Below are positions 45,305-52,995 of a DNA stretch of 64,000 nucleotides, one piece after another. Origin of the DNA: Chloroflexota bacterium (GTDB lineage Bacteria > Chloroflexota > UBA11872). The stretch covers positions 35,172-99,171 of the forward strand of contig JAJDZU010000016.1 in assembly GCA_022824495.1 (NCBI GenBank), read 5' to 3'. The notes under the pieces are model-generated. The model ran no database searches and was not told where the DNA came from. It worked only from the letters and a program-made list of their open reading frames with translations. How positions within the stretch are numbered: position 1 is the first letter of the stretch; every line of letters begins with the position of its first letter. Position numbers and translations under genes: made by a program.

Positions 45305-46305
45305 CACGCGTGGTTCTCATCGGCCTTGGCCTGGCAGTCGCCGCCTACGTCCTGATCGTCCTCCGCACCGCCTGGCTCATCGTCCACCCCAATCGCCGCT
45401 GGCGCCCGCTCGACTGGGAACCACGGCCGCTCAACCCGGCGCGCGTGTCATTCAGATCGGCCGACGGCACCCGCCTCGCCGGCTGGATCAAGCCTCACGA
45501 CAACCCCATCGCCATCGTCATCCTCGTCCACGGGCTCGCCGTCAATCACACCGTGCTGGCCAATCGCGCCTACGACCTCTGGCAGCGGCGCTTCTCCGTC
45601 ATGCTCTTTGACTTCCGAGCCTGCGGCGAGTCCGAAGGCTCAACCAGCACTTGCGGCGTTCGCGAAGTCGCCGACCTTTCGGCTGCGGTGGACCTTTGCC
45701 TTTGCCAACCGGAATTCGGCAACGCGCCCATCGTCGCCTTGGCCGACTCGCTTGGCGGCACCGTCACCCTCGCCGCCGCCGCGCAACGACCGGAGATCAA
45801 GGCGGTGTTCAGCGACGCCGCCCCCATTTCGCTCAGCTCGGCAATCGACAAGGGATTCTCCGCCTACACCGGTCTCCCGGCGCTCCCGTTCAGGCGAGCC
45901 GTAGTCTGGGCCGCCGAACGCCTCACCCGCGAGAGTGTCGACGACTTCTCTGTCGAAGACTCCATCGCCCGCATCGCGCCGCGAGCCATCTGCCTCGCCC
46001 ACGGCCATCTGGATCCCCTGGTCGACGTGGCCGACGCACACCTGATGCACCAACTTGCTGGCGAGCCGTGCGAGCTATGGCTCGAGCCGGCCGTCGGCCA
46101 CGTCCTCGCCAGCGAAATCGACCCTGAGGACTACGCCGACCGTGTGGCCGAATTCTTCAAACGCGCCGTTTCGCCTGGGCAGGCGCCTTCACGCCGTCAG
46201 GATCAGCGCACCTCAACTCAGTCGCTTGAGCACCCGGGCGCGCCAGCCCCGCAGTCCAACGGCGCCGACGAAACCGTGTCCGCGCAAACGTCCTCGAAGC
46301 CCTAG
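45301..46305 (+). CDS. Membrane-anchored alpha/beta hydrolase
   Basis: A 334-residue protein with one N-terminal membrane helix (residues 4-24), then an alpha/beta hydrolase domain. The oxyanion motif is LVHGLAVNH, the nucleophile elbow is ALADSLGG (Ser150, with Ala instead of the first Gly), the acid is in HLDPLVD and the His in AVGHVLA. The last ~45 residues are polar and low in complexity. It is the last gene of the trp operon and overlaps trpA; its link to tryptophan is unknown. Confidence 0.82.
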   Translation: MTRVVLIGLGLAVAAYVLIVLRTAWLIVHPNRRWRPLDWEPRPLNPARVSFRSADGTRLAGWIKPHDNPIAIVILVHGLAVNHTVLANRAYDLWQRRFSVMLFDFRACGESEGSTSTCGVREVADLSAAVDLCLCQPEFGNAPIVALADSLGGTVTLAAAAQRPEIKAVFSDAAPISLSSAIDKGFSAYTGLPALPFRRAVVWAAERLTRESVDDFSVEDSIARIAPRAICLAHGHLDPLVDVADAHLMHQLAGEPCELWLEPAVGHVLASEIDPEDYADRVAEFFKRAVSPGQAPSRRQDQRTSTQSLEHPGAPAPQSNGADETVSAQTSSKP

Positions 46306-46814
46306 GCGCCTTCGTCCCAGCGCGAGGCCCGCTCGTCGGTCTCGAAGTCCGGTGTGCTGTACGCCTCCGCCTCCAGCAGTTCCTTCAGCTTCTCCAGCGA
46401 GACGGTCATCACCAGGTCCGCGTCCCGCTTCGCCTTGCCGCCAATCCCAAAGAAACTTCGGCCCTCGTTATCCAGCTTCAGCACCCAGTCAACCTCGGTC
46501 CCTGTCAACGAGTGCTTGACCTGCACACTGGCCCGATGCGGCTGAAACTCGGCGTAGCGCGTTGGCAGTCGATAGGTGAACACCCGGTGCTCGGCATCGA
46601 ACTCCAGGATTTCGATCTCCGCTTCCGCCGCGCCGCTCACGGCCACCTTGCTCCCCACGCCCAGCGGCCCGTCCCCGACTTTACGAACGTCGGACACACC
46701 CGGGAACCAGCGCACCAGTTCCGATCCGTCCGTCCACGCCCGCCACGCCGTGTCCGGGTCTGTATGGATGAATTGCTCGACCTTTTGGCCCATCACGATC
46801 CGCTGCGACTCCAT
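46302..46814 (-). CDS. SRPBCC-family (polyketide cyclase/START-like) protein
   Basis: A 170-residue soluble protein with the fold pattern of SRPBCC proteins: FIHTDPDTAWRAWTD, ELVRWFPG, then alternating strands and a long C-terminal helix (TVSLEKLKELLEAE). It probably binds a hydrophobic ligand or acts as a small stress or cell-envelope protein. The stop overlaps the stop of the convergent hydrolase by 4 bases. The ATG at 46814 is used; an ATG 21 bases later is in frame. Confidence 0.75.
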   Translation of the reverse strand: MESQRIVMGQKVEQFIHTDPDTAWRAWTDGSELVRWFPGVSDVRKVGDGPLGVGSKVAVSGAAEAEIEILEFDAEHRVFTYRLPTRYAEFQPHRASVQVKHSLTGTEVDWVLKLDNEGRSFFGIGGKAKRDADLVMTVSLEKLKELLEAEAYSTPDFETDERASRWDEGA

Positions 46815-46907
46815 GCTGGCTCCTCACAGGCCGCCATTCGTGCGCCCGACCCTATGGTACGCGCCACAACCAGACTCGGCGCGTCCGTTCGGCGGTAAAC
46901 TCGTCGC

Positions 46908-46998
46908 GGAGGGGTGCCCGAGTGGCTTAAGGGGCTCGTCTCGAAAACGAGTAGGCGTGATGAGCGCCACGTGGGTTCGAATCCCACCCTCTCCGCCA
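46908..46998 (+). tRNA. tRNA-Ser (anticodon CGA)
   Basis: A class II tRNA with long variable arm. The acceptor GGAGGGG pairs with CCTCTCC, the anticodon loop CTCGAAA gives CGA at 46942-46944 (reads TCG), the T-arm is GTGGG-TTCGAAT-CCCAC, and CCA is encoded at the 3' end. Confidence 0.95.
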
Positions 46999-47037
46999 AA
47001 CGCTCCCGACGACCGCGCTTGCTAGCATTCCCAATCA

Positions 47038-47125
47038 GGAGAGGTCGCCTAGAGGCTTAGGGCGCACGCCTGGAAAGCGTGTAGGGGGCAACCCCACGTG
47101 GGTTCGAATCCCACCCTCTCCGCCA
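47038..47125 (+). tRNA. tRNA-Ser (anticodon GGA)
   Basis: A class II tRNA with acceptor GGAGAGG/CCTCTCC, anticodon loop CTGGAAA with GGA at 47072-47074 (reads TCC and TCT), a long variable arm and encoded CCA. Its T-arm and acceptor 3' strand are identical to those of the tRNA-Ser 40 bases upstream. Confidence 0.95.
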
Positions 47126-47213
47126 CTCCATGGCGCGACCCACTCGCACGGCGCCACCTGGAATCCGCGATGCTGCCGCGCCCCAAAAACCCGCGACTCC
47201 CGTAGTGACTCCC

Positions 47214-47287
47214 TTGACTTAGTCAATGCTAATTCCTAGCCTTCGCAGCGCCTAAAGTTAGGCATAGCTAATACGGAGTGTTAGCCA
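47214..47287 (+). promoter_or_regulatory. Promoter/operator region of iron-type transporter with repeated TTAGC/GCTAA elements
   Basis: The AT-richer leader before the binding protein holds TTGACTTAGTCAA (47214-47226), whose first hexamer can serve as a -35 box. It also has GCTAATTCCTAGC (47228-47240) and TTAG-N6-CTAA (47258-47271), then TTAGC at 47281. Repeated TTAG/CTAA half-sites resemble those recognised by DtxR/IdeR-type metal regulators. The match is suggestive only. Confidence 0.4.
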
Positions 47288-48490
47288 ATGCTTCGCGACG
47301 ATTCGGTGTCTCTCGACAACACCGCAGCCGCCTGTCGCCTCAGCCGGCGCCGCCTCCTCCGAATAGGCGCTGTCGGCGCGGTCGGGTCGGCCGCCGCCGC
47401 CGCCCTCGCCGCCTGCGGCGAGTCCCAGGTCGTCACGGTCGAGAAGGTTGTGACCCAGACTCAGATCAAGGAAGTCCCGGTCGAGAAAGTCGTCACCCAG
47501 ACGGTCATCAAGGAAGTTTCCGTCGAAAGGGTCGTCACCGTCGAGAAGCTGATGCCCCCCAAGCAGCAGAAGGTCACCGTCTACTCCGGCCGCAGCGAAT
47601 CCCTGGTCGCTCCGGTGCTTGCCCAGTTCGGTGAAATCTCGGGTGTCGACGTCCAGATCAAGTACGCCGGCACCCCGGCCCTCGCCGCCACCCTCCTCGA
47701 GGAAGGCTCGAACTCACCGGCCGACCTCTTCTACGCGCAGGACCCCGGCGGTCTCGGCGCGGTCGAACCGCTCTTCGCCCCACTCCCCCAGGACATCCTT
47801 GACCGATCCCCCGAGTGGGGTCGCCACGCCGACGGTCTTTGGACCGGCGTCACCGGACGCGCCCGCACGATCGTCTACAACAACCAGAAGTTCACCGAAG
47901 TCGACCTGCCCGACGACATGTTCGGCTTCCACGACTCCGCCTGGAAAGGCCGCATCGGCTGGGCCCCCACCAACGGCTCTTTCCAGGCCATGGTCACCGG
48001 CATGCGCGCCGTCTGGGGCGAGGACCGCACCGCCGAGTGGCTCCAGGGCATCAAGGCCAACGAGCCCATCGAGTTCCCCAAGAACACTCCGCAGGTCGCC
48101 GCCGCCGCCGCCGGCGAGATCGACGTCGGCTTCGTCAATCACTACTACCTGCATCGCTTCATGTCCGAGCAGGGCGAGTCATTCAACGCGCGCAACTACC
48201 ACGTCCGCGGCGGAGGTCCCGGTGCCCTTATCATGGTTTCCGGTGCCGGCGTACTGGCGTCGGCCGCCAATCCCGAACCGGCGCAGGCCCTCATCCGCTT
48301 CCTGCTCTCAGACGTGGGACAGAGTTACTTCGTGGCCAACACCTTCGAGTACCCAATGGCCCCCGGCGTCAAGACGCATCCGGGCGTCACCCCGTTGGAC
48401 GCGATCAACCGGCCCGACATCGCGCCGGCTGAGCTCACCGATCTGCAAGGCACGCAGGACCTCTTGCGTCGCCTGGAGATCCTTCCCTAA
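47288..48490 (+). CDS. Iron(III)-type ABC transporter substrate-binding lipoprotein
   Basis: A 400-residue binding protein of the FbpA/FutA-like extracellular family. It has a twin-arginine-type segment SRRRLLRIGAVG, a lipobox LAAC near residue 43, a linker of repeated VEKVVTQT/IKEV units as seen in Chloroflexota binding proteins, then a two-lobed domain beginning VTVYSGRSESLV. YNNQKF and the Tyr-rich NHYYLHR may contact the metal. GGAG lies 9 bases before the ATG. It is followed by its permease after 11 bases. Confidence 0.88.
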   Translation: MLRDDSVSLDNTAAACRLSRRRLLRIGAVGAVGSAAAAALAACGESQVVTVEKVVTQTQIKEVPVEKVVTQTVIKEVSVERVVTVEKLMPPKQQKVTVYSGRSESLVAPVLAQFGEISGVDVQIKYAGTPALAATLLEEGSNSPADLFYAQDPGGLGAVEPLFAPLPQDILDRSPEWGRHADGLWTGVTGRARTIVYNNQKFTEVDLPDDMFGFHDSAWKGRIGWAPTNGSFQAMVTGMRAVWGEDRTAEWLQGIKANEPIEFPKNTPQVAAAAAGEIDVGFVNHYYLHRFMSEQGESFNARNYHVRGGGPGALIMVSGAGVLASAANPEPAQALIRFLLSDVGQSYFVANTFEYPMAPGVKTHPGVTPLDAINRPDIAPAELTDLQGTQDLLRRLEILP

Positions 48491-48501
48491 CTCCGGGCCT
48501 A

Positions 48502-50136
48502 ATGGCCTCGGTCCCCGCCGTCGAGACCCTCCCCGGGTCGTTGACTCCCCGCCGGTCCCCGCCGGTAGGACTAACGCTCCTGGCCGTGGCGGTCACCGCG
48601 CTCCTCGTGTTGCCGGTGATCTACCTGGGGATTCGGTCCTTCGACGCGGGGACCGAAGCTTGGCAGCTTCTTGCGCGGCCGCGAATTGCCGCCGTAATCG
48701 GGCGTAGCCTACTACTCGTAGTTTCAGTCACGGCGGTGGCCACCGCCCTGGCCGTACCCATAGCCTGGCTGCTTACCCGCACCGACCTCCCCGGCCGCCG
48801 CTGGTGGACGGTCGTCATGGTCCTGCCCCTGGTCGTCCCCAGCTTCGTCTACGCCCTCGTCGCCGGCACCGCCCTCGGCCCCCGCGGCCTCGTCCAGCAG
48901 GGTCTCGAGGCACTCATCGGCGTGCCCGAACTTCCCTCCATCTACGGATTCCCCGGAGCTCTGCTGGCCCTTGCGCTTCTTACCTACCCGTACGTTCTGT
49001 TGCCAACCATGGCCGCTCTTCGGCGCCTTGACCCTGCCCTCGAGGAAGTCAGCCGCTGCCTCGGCCGCAGTGCCCTCCGGACCTTTGCCACCGTCACCCT
49101 CCCGGCCCTCCGCCCATCCATTGCGGCAGGCGCCCTGTTGGCCGCGCTCTACACCCTCTCCGACTTCGGCGCCGTCTCCCTCCTTCGCTACGAGACCTTT
49201 ACCGCCGCGATCTTTGTTCAGTACGAATCCGCCTTCAATCGGGCGGGCGCGGCTGCTCTGTCACTGGTCCTGGTGGCGACCGCCATCGCCATCGTTGCGC
49301 TTGAAGCCCGTAGCCGAGGCCGCTCCCGCTACCACTCCCTCGGACCCGGCGCGAACCGTGAGTATCGCCCGATCCAGCTACGTCGCTGGCGTTGGCCGGC
49401 CTTTGCTGGCCTGAGCCTGGTCACCTTCGCCACCACGGTCGGCCCGGCCGCCGTGCTGCTCTACTGGCTGATTCGCGGCCTTGCCGCGGGCGAAGAACTC
49501 CTCGAGCTGGTCGACCCGCTCGTCAACTCGGTCGGCGTATCCCTGCTGGCCGCCGCGATCCTGCTGGTCGTGGCCATCCCGATTGGCGTCCTTCTCGTGC
49601 GCTATCCCAGCCCGATCGCTCGCTTGGTCGAGCGCGGTTCCTACGTCGGATTCGCCCTCCCCGGCATCACCGTCGCCATCGCCTTCATCTTCTTCGGCAT
49701 CCACGTCGCGCGACCCATCTATCAGACCGTCGTACTCCTGCTGGTGGCCTACGTCGTCCTGTTCCTGCCAACCACCCTTGGTGCGGTTCGCGCCGGCCTG
49801 CTGCAGGTCGATCCCCGCACCGAGGAAGCCGCCCGCACCCTCGGCAAAAATCCCCGCCAGGTCCTCTGGCGCGTCACCATCCCCGCCGTGCGTGGCAGCC
49901 TGGCCGCCGGCGCCGCCATGGCCTTCCTGCTGGTCATGAAAGAGCTCCCGGCGGCACTCCTGCTTGGCCCCATCGGCTTCCGAACCCTCGCCACCGTCAC
50001 CTGGGCCGCGGCCGACGAGGCCTTCTTTGCCCAGGCCTCCTCCTCGTCCCTCCTGCTGATCGTCGTCGCCTCGCTGCCCCTCGCCTTCATCCTGGTTCGG
50101 CGCGGCTCTGCTGGAATCCTGCGCGCCTCTGGCTAG
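48502..50136 (+). CDS. Iron(III)-type ABC transporter permease (double-domain)
   Basis: A 544-residue inner-membrane permease of the FbpB/SfuB type, with about twelve helices in two fused halves. Each half has an EAA loop for the ATPase: EEVSRCLGRSALRTF and EEAARTLGKNPRQVLWRV. It follows the binding-protein gene in the same operon. An ATP-binding subunit (FbpC type) is not found next to it; the following gene is unrelated, so the ATPase must lie elsewhere. Confidence 0.9.
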   Translation: MASVPAVETLPGSLTPRRSPPVGLTLLAVAVTALLVLPVIYLGIRSFDAGTEAWQLLARPRIAAVIGRSLLLVVSVTAVATALAVPIAWLLTRTDLPGRRWWTVVMVLPLVVPSFVYALVAGTALGPRGLVQQGLEALIGVPELPSIYGFPGALLALALLTYPYVLLPTMAALRRLDPALEEVSRCLGRSALRTFATVTLPALRPSIAAGALLAALYTLSDFGAVSLLRYETFTAAIFVQYESAFNRAGAAALSLVLVATAIAIVALEARSRGRSRYHSLGPGANREYRPIQLRRWRWPAFAGLSLVTFATTVGPAAVLLYWLIRGLAAGEELLELVDPLVNSVGVSLLAAAILLVVAIPIGVLLVRYPSPIARLVERGSYVGFALPGITVAIAFIFFGIHVARPIYQTVVLLLVAYVVLFLPTTLGAVRAGLLQVDPRTEEAARTLGKNPRQVLWRVTIPAVRGSLAAGAAMAFLLVMKELPAALLLGPIGFRTLATVTWAAADEAFFAQASSSSLLLIVVASLPLAFILVRRGSAGILRASG

Positions 50137-50182
50137 ACCACCCGCGTATCATGCGAGTCCCGTTCCCCTCGCAGGACGCGCC

Positions 50183-51544
50183 ATGTACGACCAGCACCTG
50201 CATCTCCTGATCGACGACCACGAAGTCCTCTACCGCGCCGGCCTCACCCGCTTCGTCGAACAGCCCCAGCGCGTGTCCCTCGAACCGGTCCTCAAGCCGG
50301 AAATGCCCTGGGAACACGGCCACGTATCGCTCTGGGGATCGGTATTGCACGACGGCTCTGACTTCCAGATGTGGTACTTGGCCATACCCCCCGAACGCCG
50401 CAGAGGCTACGACCGCATCTGCTACGCCACCTCGTCCGACGGCGTCAACTGGACGCGTGGCGACTTTAATCGGTACCCCCTCCCCGAAGCTCCCCGCAAC
50501 AACCTCGTCTACAGGGATGAGCAGCAGCCTCGGATTCGCCGCAGTCACCCATTCACCGTCATTCGCGATCCCCTCGAACCCGACCCGCAACGCCGCTACA
50601 AGTTCATCGGCTATATGAACGATGCCGACCACAACCGCGGCTATTCCGTCGGCTTCAGCCCCGACGGAATCGACTGGACCTGCGCCCCCCGCGTCCTCCT
50701 CCCCCGCGGCGACCGCACGGCCGTTGGCCAGGACTTCGTCAACGGCGGCTTCGTCATGACCTCCCGCGGCGACAACCGCGGCCGTGATCGGGAGGCCGGA
50801 CACATGACCCGGCGGGACATCGCCATCTCGCGCTCACCGGACCTCTTGAACTGGACGCCCGGAGTCCGGGTCTTCGAGGGTGACGACGACGACCCGCCCG
50901 GAACCGAGTTTTACGGCATGCCCCTCTTCATGTGGGGCAATCAGTGGGTCGGCTTCCTTGAGTACTACGACCCGAGCAACGAAATCCTCAACGTCCAACT
51001 CACCACCAGCCGCGACGGCGACAATTGGGAGCGCGCCTGCTCGCGCCGAACCTACTTCGACGTAGGCTCCTCCGACTCCTGGGAAAGCACCTGGGTCGTC
51101 TTCCCGCCGTCCCCGCCAATCGTCGTCGGCGACGAAATGCTGCTCTGGTACACCGGCCGTCCCCTCGCCCACCGCCGGCCCGCGGAAGTCACCTTCGCGT
51201 CCTCAATCGGCCTGGCCCGCGCCCCTCGCGATCGCTTCGCCGGCCTTCGCGCCGGTCCCGACGGCGGCGAACTCACCACCGACTGGGTCGAAGCTGGCGG
51301 CCCGCGCCTGCTACTCAACATCGGAGCCGCCGCCGGCCCGCTAACGGTCGCGGTCACCGGCGACGACGCCCAGCCGCTTGAGGGCTTCGACCACTCGGAC
51401 TGCGATCTTGGAATCGAGAACGGCGTCGACGTCGAAGCCACCTGGAACGGTCGCAACCTCGCCTCCCTCGTCGGCCGTCGCGTCCGCCTCCATATCAAGA
51501 TCACCTACGCCACCCTTTACGCCTACCGCTTCGCCGACGCCTGA
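50183..51544 (+). CDS. Glycosidase-like five-bladed propeller family protein, paralogue 2
   Basis: A 453-residue protein closely related to the one at 57422. It opens with MYDQHLHLLIDDHEVLYRAG, then blade motifs SSDGVNWTRG, SPDGIDWT and SRDGDNWERA, a DDDDPPGTEFYGMP segment and a C-terminal beta-sandwich ending TLYAYRFADA. The C-terminal domain matches paralogue 1 at 13273. No signal peptide is present and no confident catalytic triad can be assigned. AGGA lies 7 bases before the ATG. It is followed by an aminotransferase gene after 14 bases. Confidence 0.72.
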   Translation: MYDQHLHLLIDDHEVLYRAGLTRFVEQPQRVSLEPVLKPEMPWEHGHVSLWGSVLHDGSDFQMWYLAIPPERRRGYDRICYATSSDGVNWTRGDFNRYPLPEAPRNNLVYRDEQQPRIRRSHPFTVIRDPLEPDPQRRYKFIGYMNDADHNRGYSVGFSPDGIDWTCAPRVLLPRGDRTAVGQDFVNGGFVMTSRGDNRGRDREAGHMTRRDIAISRSPDLLNWTPGVRVFEGDDDDPPGTEFYGMPLFMWGNQWVGFLEYYDPSNEILNVQLTTSRDGDNWERACSRRTYFDVGSSDSWESTWVVFPPSPPIVVGDEMLLWYTGRPLAHRRPAEVTFASSIGLARAPRDRFAGLRAGPDGGELTTDWVEAGGPRLLLNIGAAAGPLTVAVTGDDAQPLEGFDHSDCDLGIENGVDVEATWNGRNLASLVGRRVRLHIKITYATLYAYRFADA

Positions 51545-51558
51545 AAGCAGAAGTAGCC

Positions 51559-52851
51559 ATGAGTGACCTCGCCCTCCTCGGCGGCCCGCCCGTCCGCTCT
51601 GAGCCTTTTCCCGAGTGGCCCATCGTCGAGGAGTCCGACGTCCAGGCCGTCGCCGAGGTGGTTCGCAGCGGCGCCTGGGGACGCCTCGGCGCCAACCAGG
51701 TCCACGAATTCGAGAAGGCCTTCGCCGCCTACCAGGGCGCCGCCTATGGCCTCAGCGTCAACAGCGGCGGCGTCGCCCTCGAACTCGCCCTCATGTGCCT
51801 CCACTTGCCCCGCGGCGCCGAAGTCCTCGTGCCCGCCTACACCTACATGGCCACCGCGACTTGCATCCTCCGCGCCGGCCTCACCCCCGTCTTCGTCGAC
51901 ATCCACCAGGACACCTACAACATCGATCCAGCCCGGCTCGAGTCAGCGCTCACCGACCAGACCGCCGCCATCCTCGTAGTCCATTTCGGCGGCCTGGCCT
52001 GCGATATGGACGCCGTGCTCACCGTTGCCGCGAAACACGATCTCCGAGTGATTGAGGACTCCGCCCACGCCCACGGCGCCACCTGGAAGAACCGCGGCCT
52101 CGGCACCATCGGCGATGTCGGCTGCTTCAGCTTTCAGGCCAGCAAAAACCTCAACGCCGGCGAGGGCGGCATGCTGCTCACCAACGACGCCCAGGTCTAC
52201 ACCCGCGCCATTGAGTACCACGACCTCTGGGCCGGCGGCATGCTCGAACGCGCGGGCCAGCTCGGCCAGGGCAGCATGCGTTCCGGCGCCACCTGGGACT
52301 ATCCCGTCGCCGCCTCCAGCAACCGCATGCCCACCTACCAGGCCGTCCTGCTTCACCGCCAGCTCGATCGCCTGGAGGAACAGACCGAACGCCGTGCCGC
52401 CAACGGCGCTTATCTCGACGACCTGCTCGACGACCTTGAAGGCATCCACCCCCGCCGCCAGGACGACTGGGTCACCCGCGATTCCCGGCATCTCTACATC
52501 TGCCGCTACGACGCCGACGCCTTCGATGGCCTCCCGCGCGAGACCTTCATCAAGGCCCTCAACGCCGAAGGCATCCCCGCTGCCTCAGGCTACGGTCGCG
52601 CTCTCCACCGCACCGCGCTGTTTGAAAACCGCAACGGCGAACTCGCGCGCTTCTGGAACCGCAACGGCGGCCAGCCAGACATCGACTACCAGTTCGCCCC
52701 CTGCCCCGTCACCGAACGCCTCTGTGCCGGCGAAACCCTCTGGCTCAGCCAGAATGTCTTCCTCGACACCCCCGACGGCATGACCCAGATCGCCACCGCC
52801 ATCGAAAAAATCCGAGCCTCCGCCACCGACCTCACGGACTCCGGCGCGTGA
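51559..52851 (+). CDS. DegT/DnrJ/EryC1/StrS-family PLP aminotransferase
   Basis: A 430-residue sugar aminotransferase. The PLP-binding region shows VNSGGVALELAL, VIEDSAHAHGA (Asp and His contacts) and FSFQASKNLNAGEGG with Lys196 as the Schiff-base residue. Family members transaminate keto-sugars, often acting with Gfo/Idh/MocA dehydrogenases, and one of these lies at 55374 on the other strand. It is cotranscribed with propeller paralogue 2. Confidence 0.92.
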   Translation: MSDLALLGGPPVRSEPFPEWPIVEESDVQAVAEVVRSGAWGRLGANQVHEFEKAFAAYQGAAYGLSVNSGGVALELALMCLHLPRGAEVLVPAYTYMATATCILRAGLTPVFVDIHQDTYNIDPARLESALTDQTAAILVVHFGGLACDMDAVLTVAAKHDLRVIEDSAHAHGATWKNRGLGTIGDVGCFSFQASKNLNAGEGGMLLTNDAQVYTRAIEYHDLWAGGMLERAGQLGQGSMRSGATWDYPVAASSNRMPTYQAVLLHRQLDRLEEQTERRAANGAYLDDLLDDLEGIHPRRQDDWVTRDSRHLYICRYDADAFDGLPRETFIKALNAEGIPAASGYGRALHRTALFENRNGELARFWNRNGGQPDIDYQFAPCPVTERLCAGETLWLSQNVFLDTPDGMTQIATAIEKIRASATDLTDSGA

Positions 52852-52914
52852 GTACACGGGCACGCGTTGCCAGCATCCCGAACATCAACCACCGTTGACG
52901 TAGAGAACCCCGAC

Positions 52915-52933
52915 AGGCTCTGTGCCAGAGCCT
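52915..52933. terminator. Hairpin between convergent genes
   Basis: A perfect 8-base stem (AGGCTCTG/CAGAGCCT) with a TGC loop between the convergent aminotransferase and DUF3604 genes. There is no clear T-run on either side, so termination is uncertain. Confidence 0.35.
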
Positions 52934-52995
52934 TATGAGGTTCCGCTTTCCTTAATCAGGCAGGCCCCACAGTCCGAAATCCCCCATCGGCTGGC

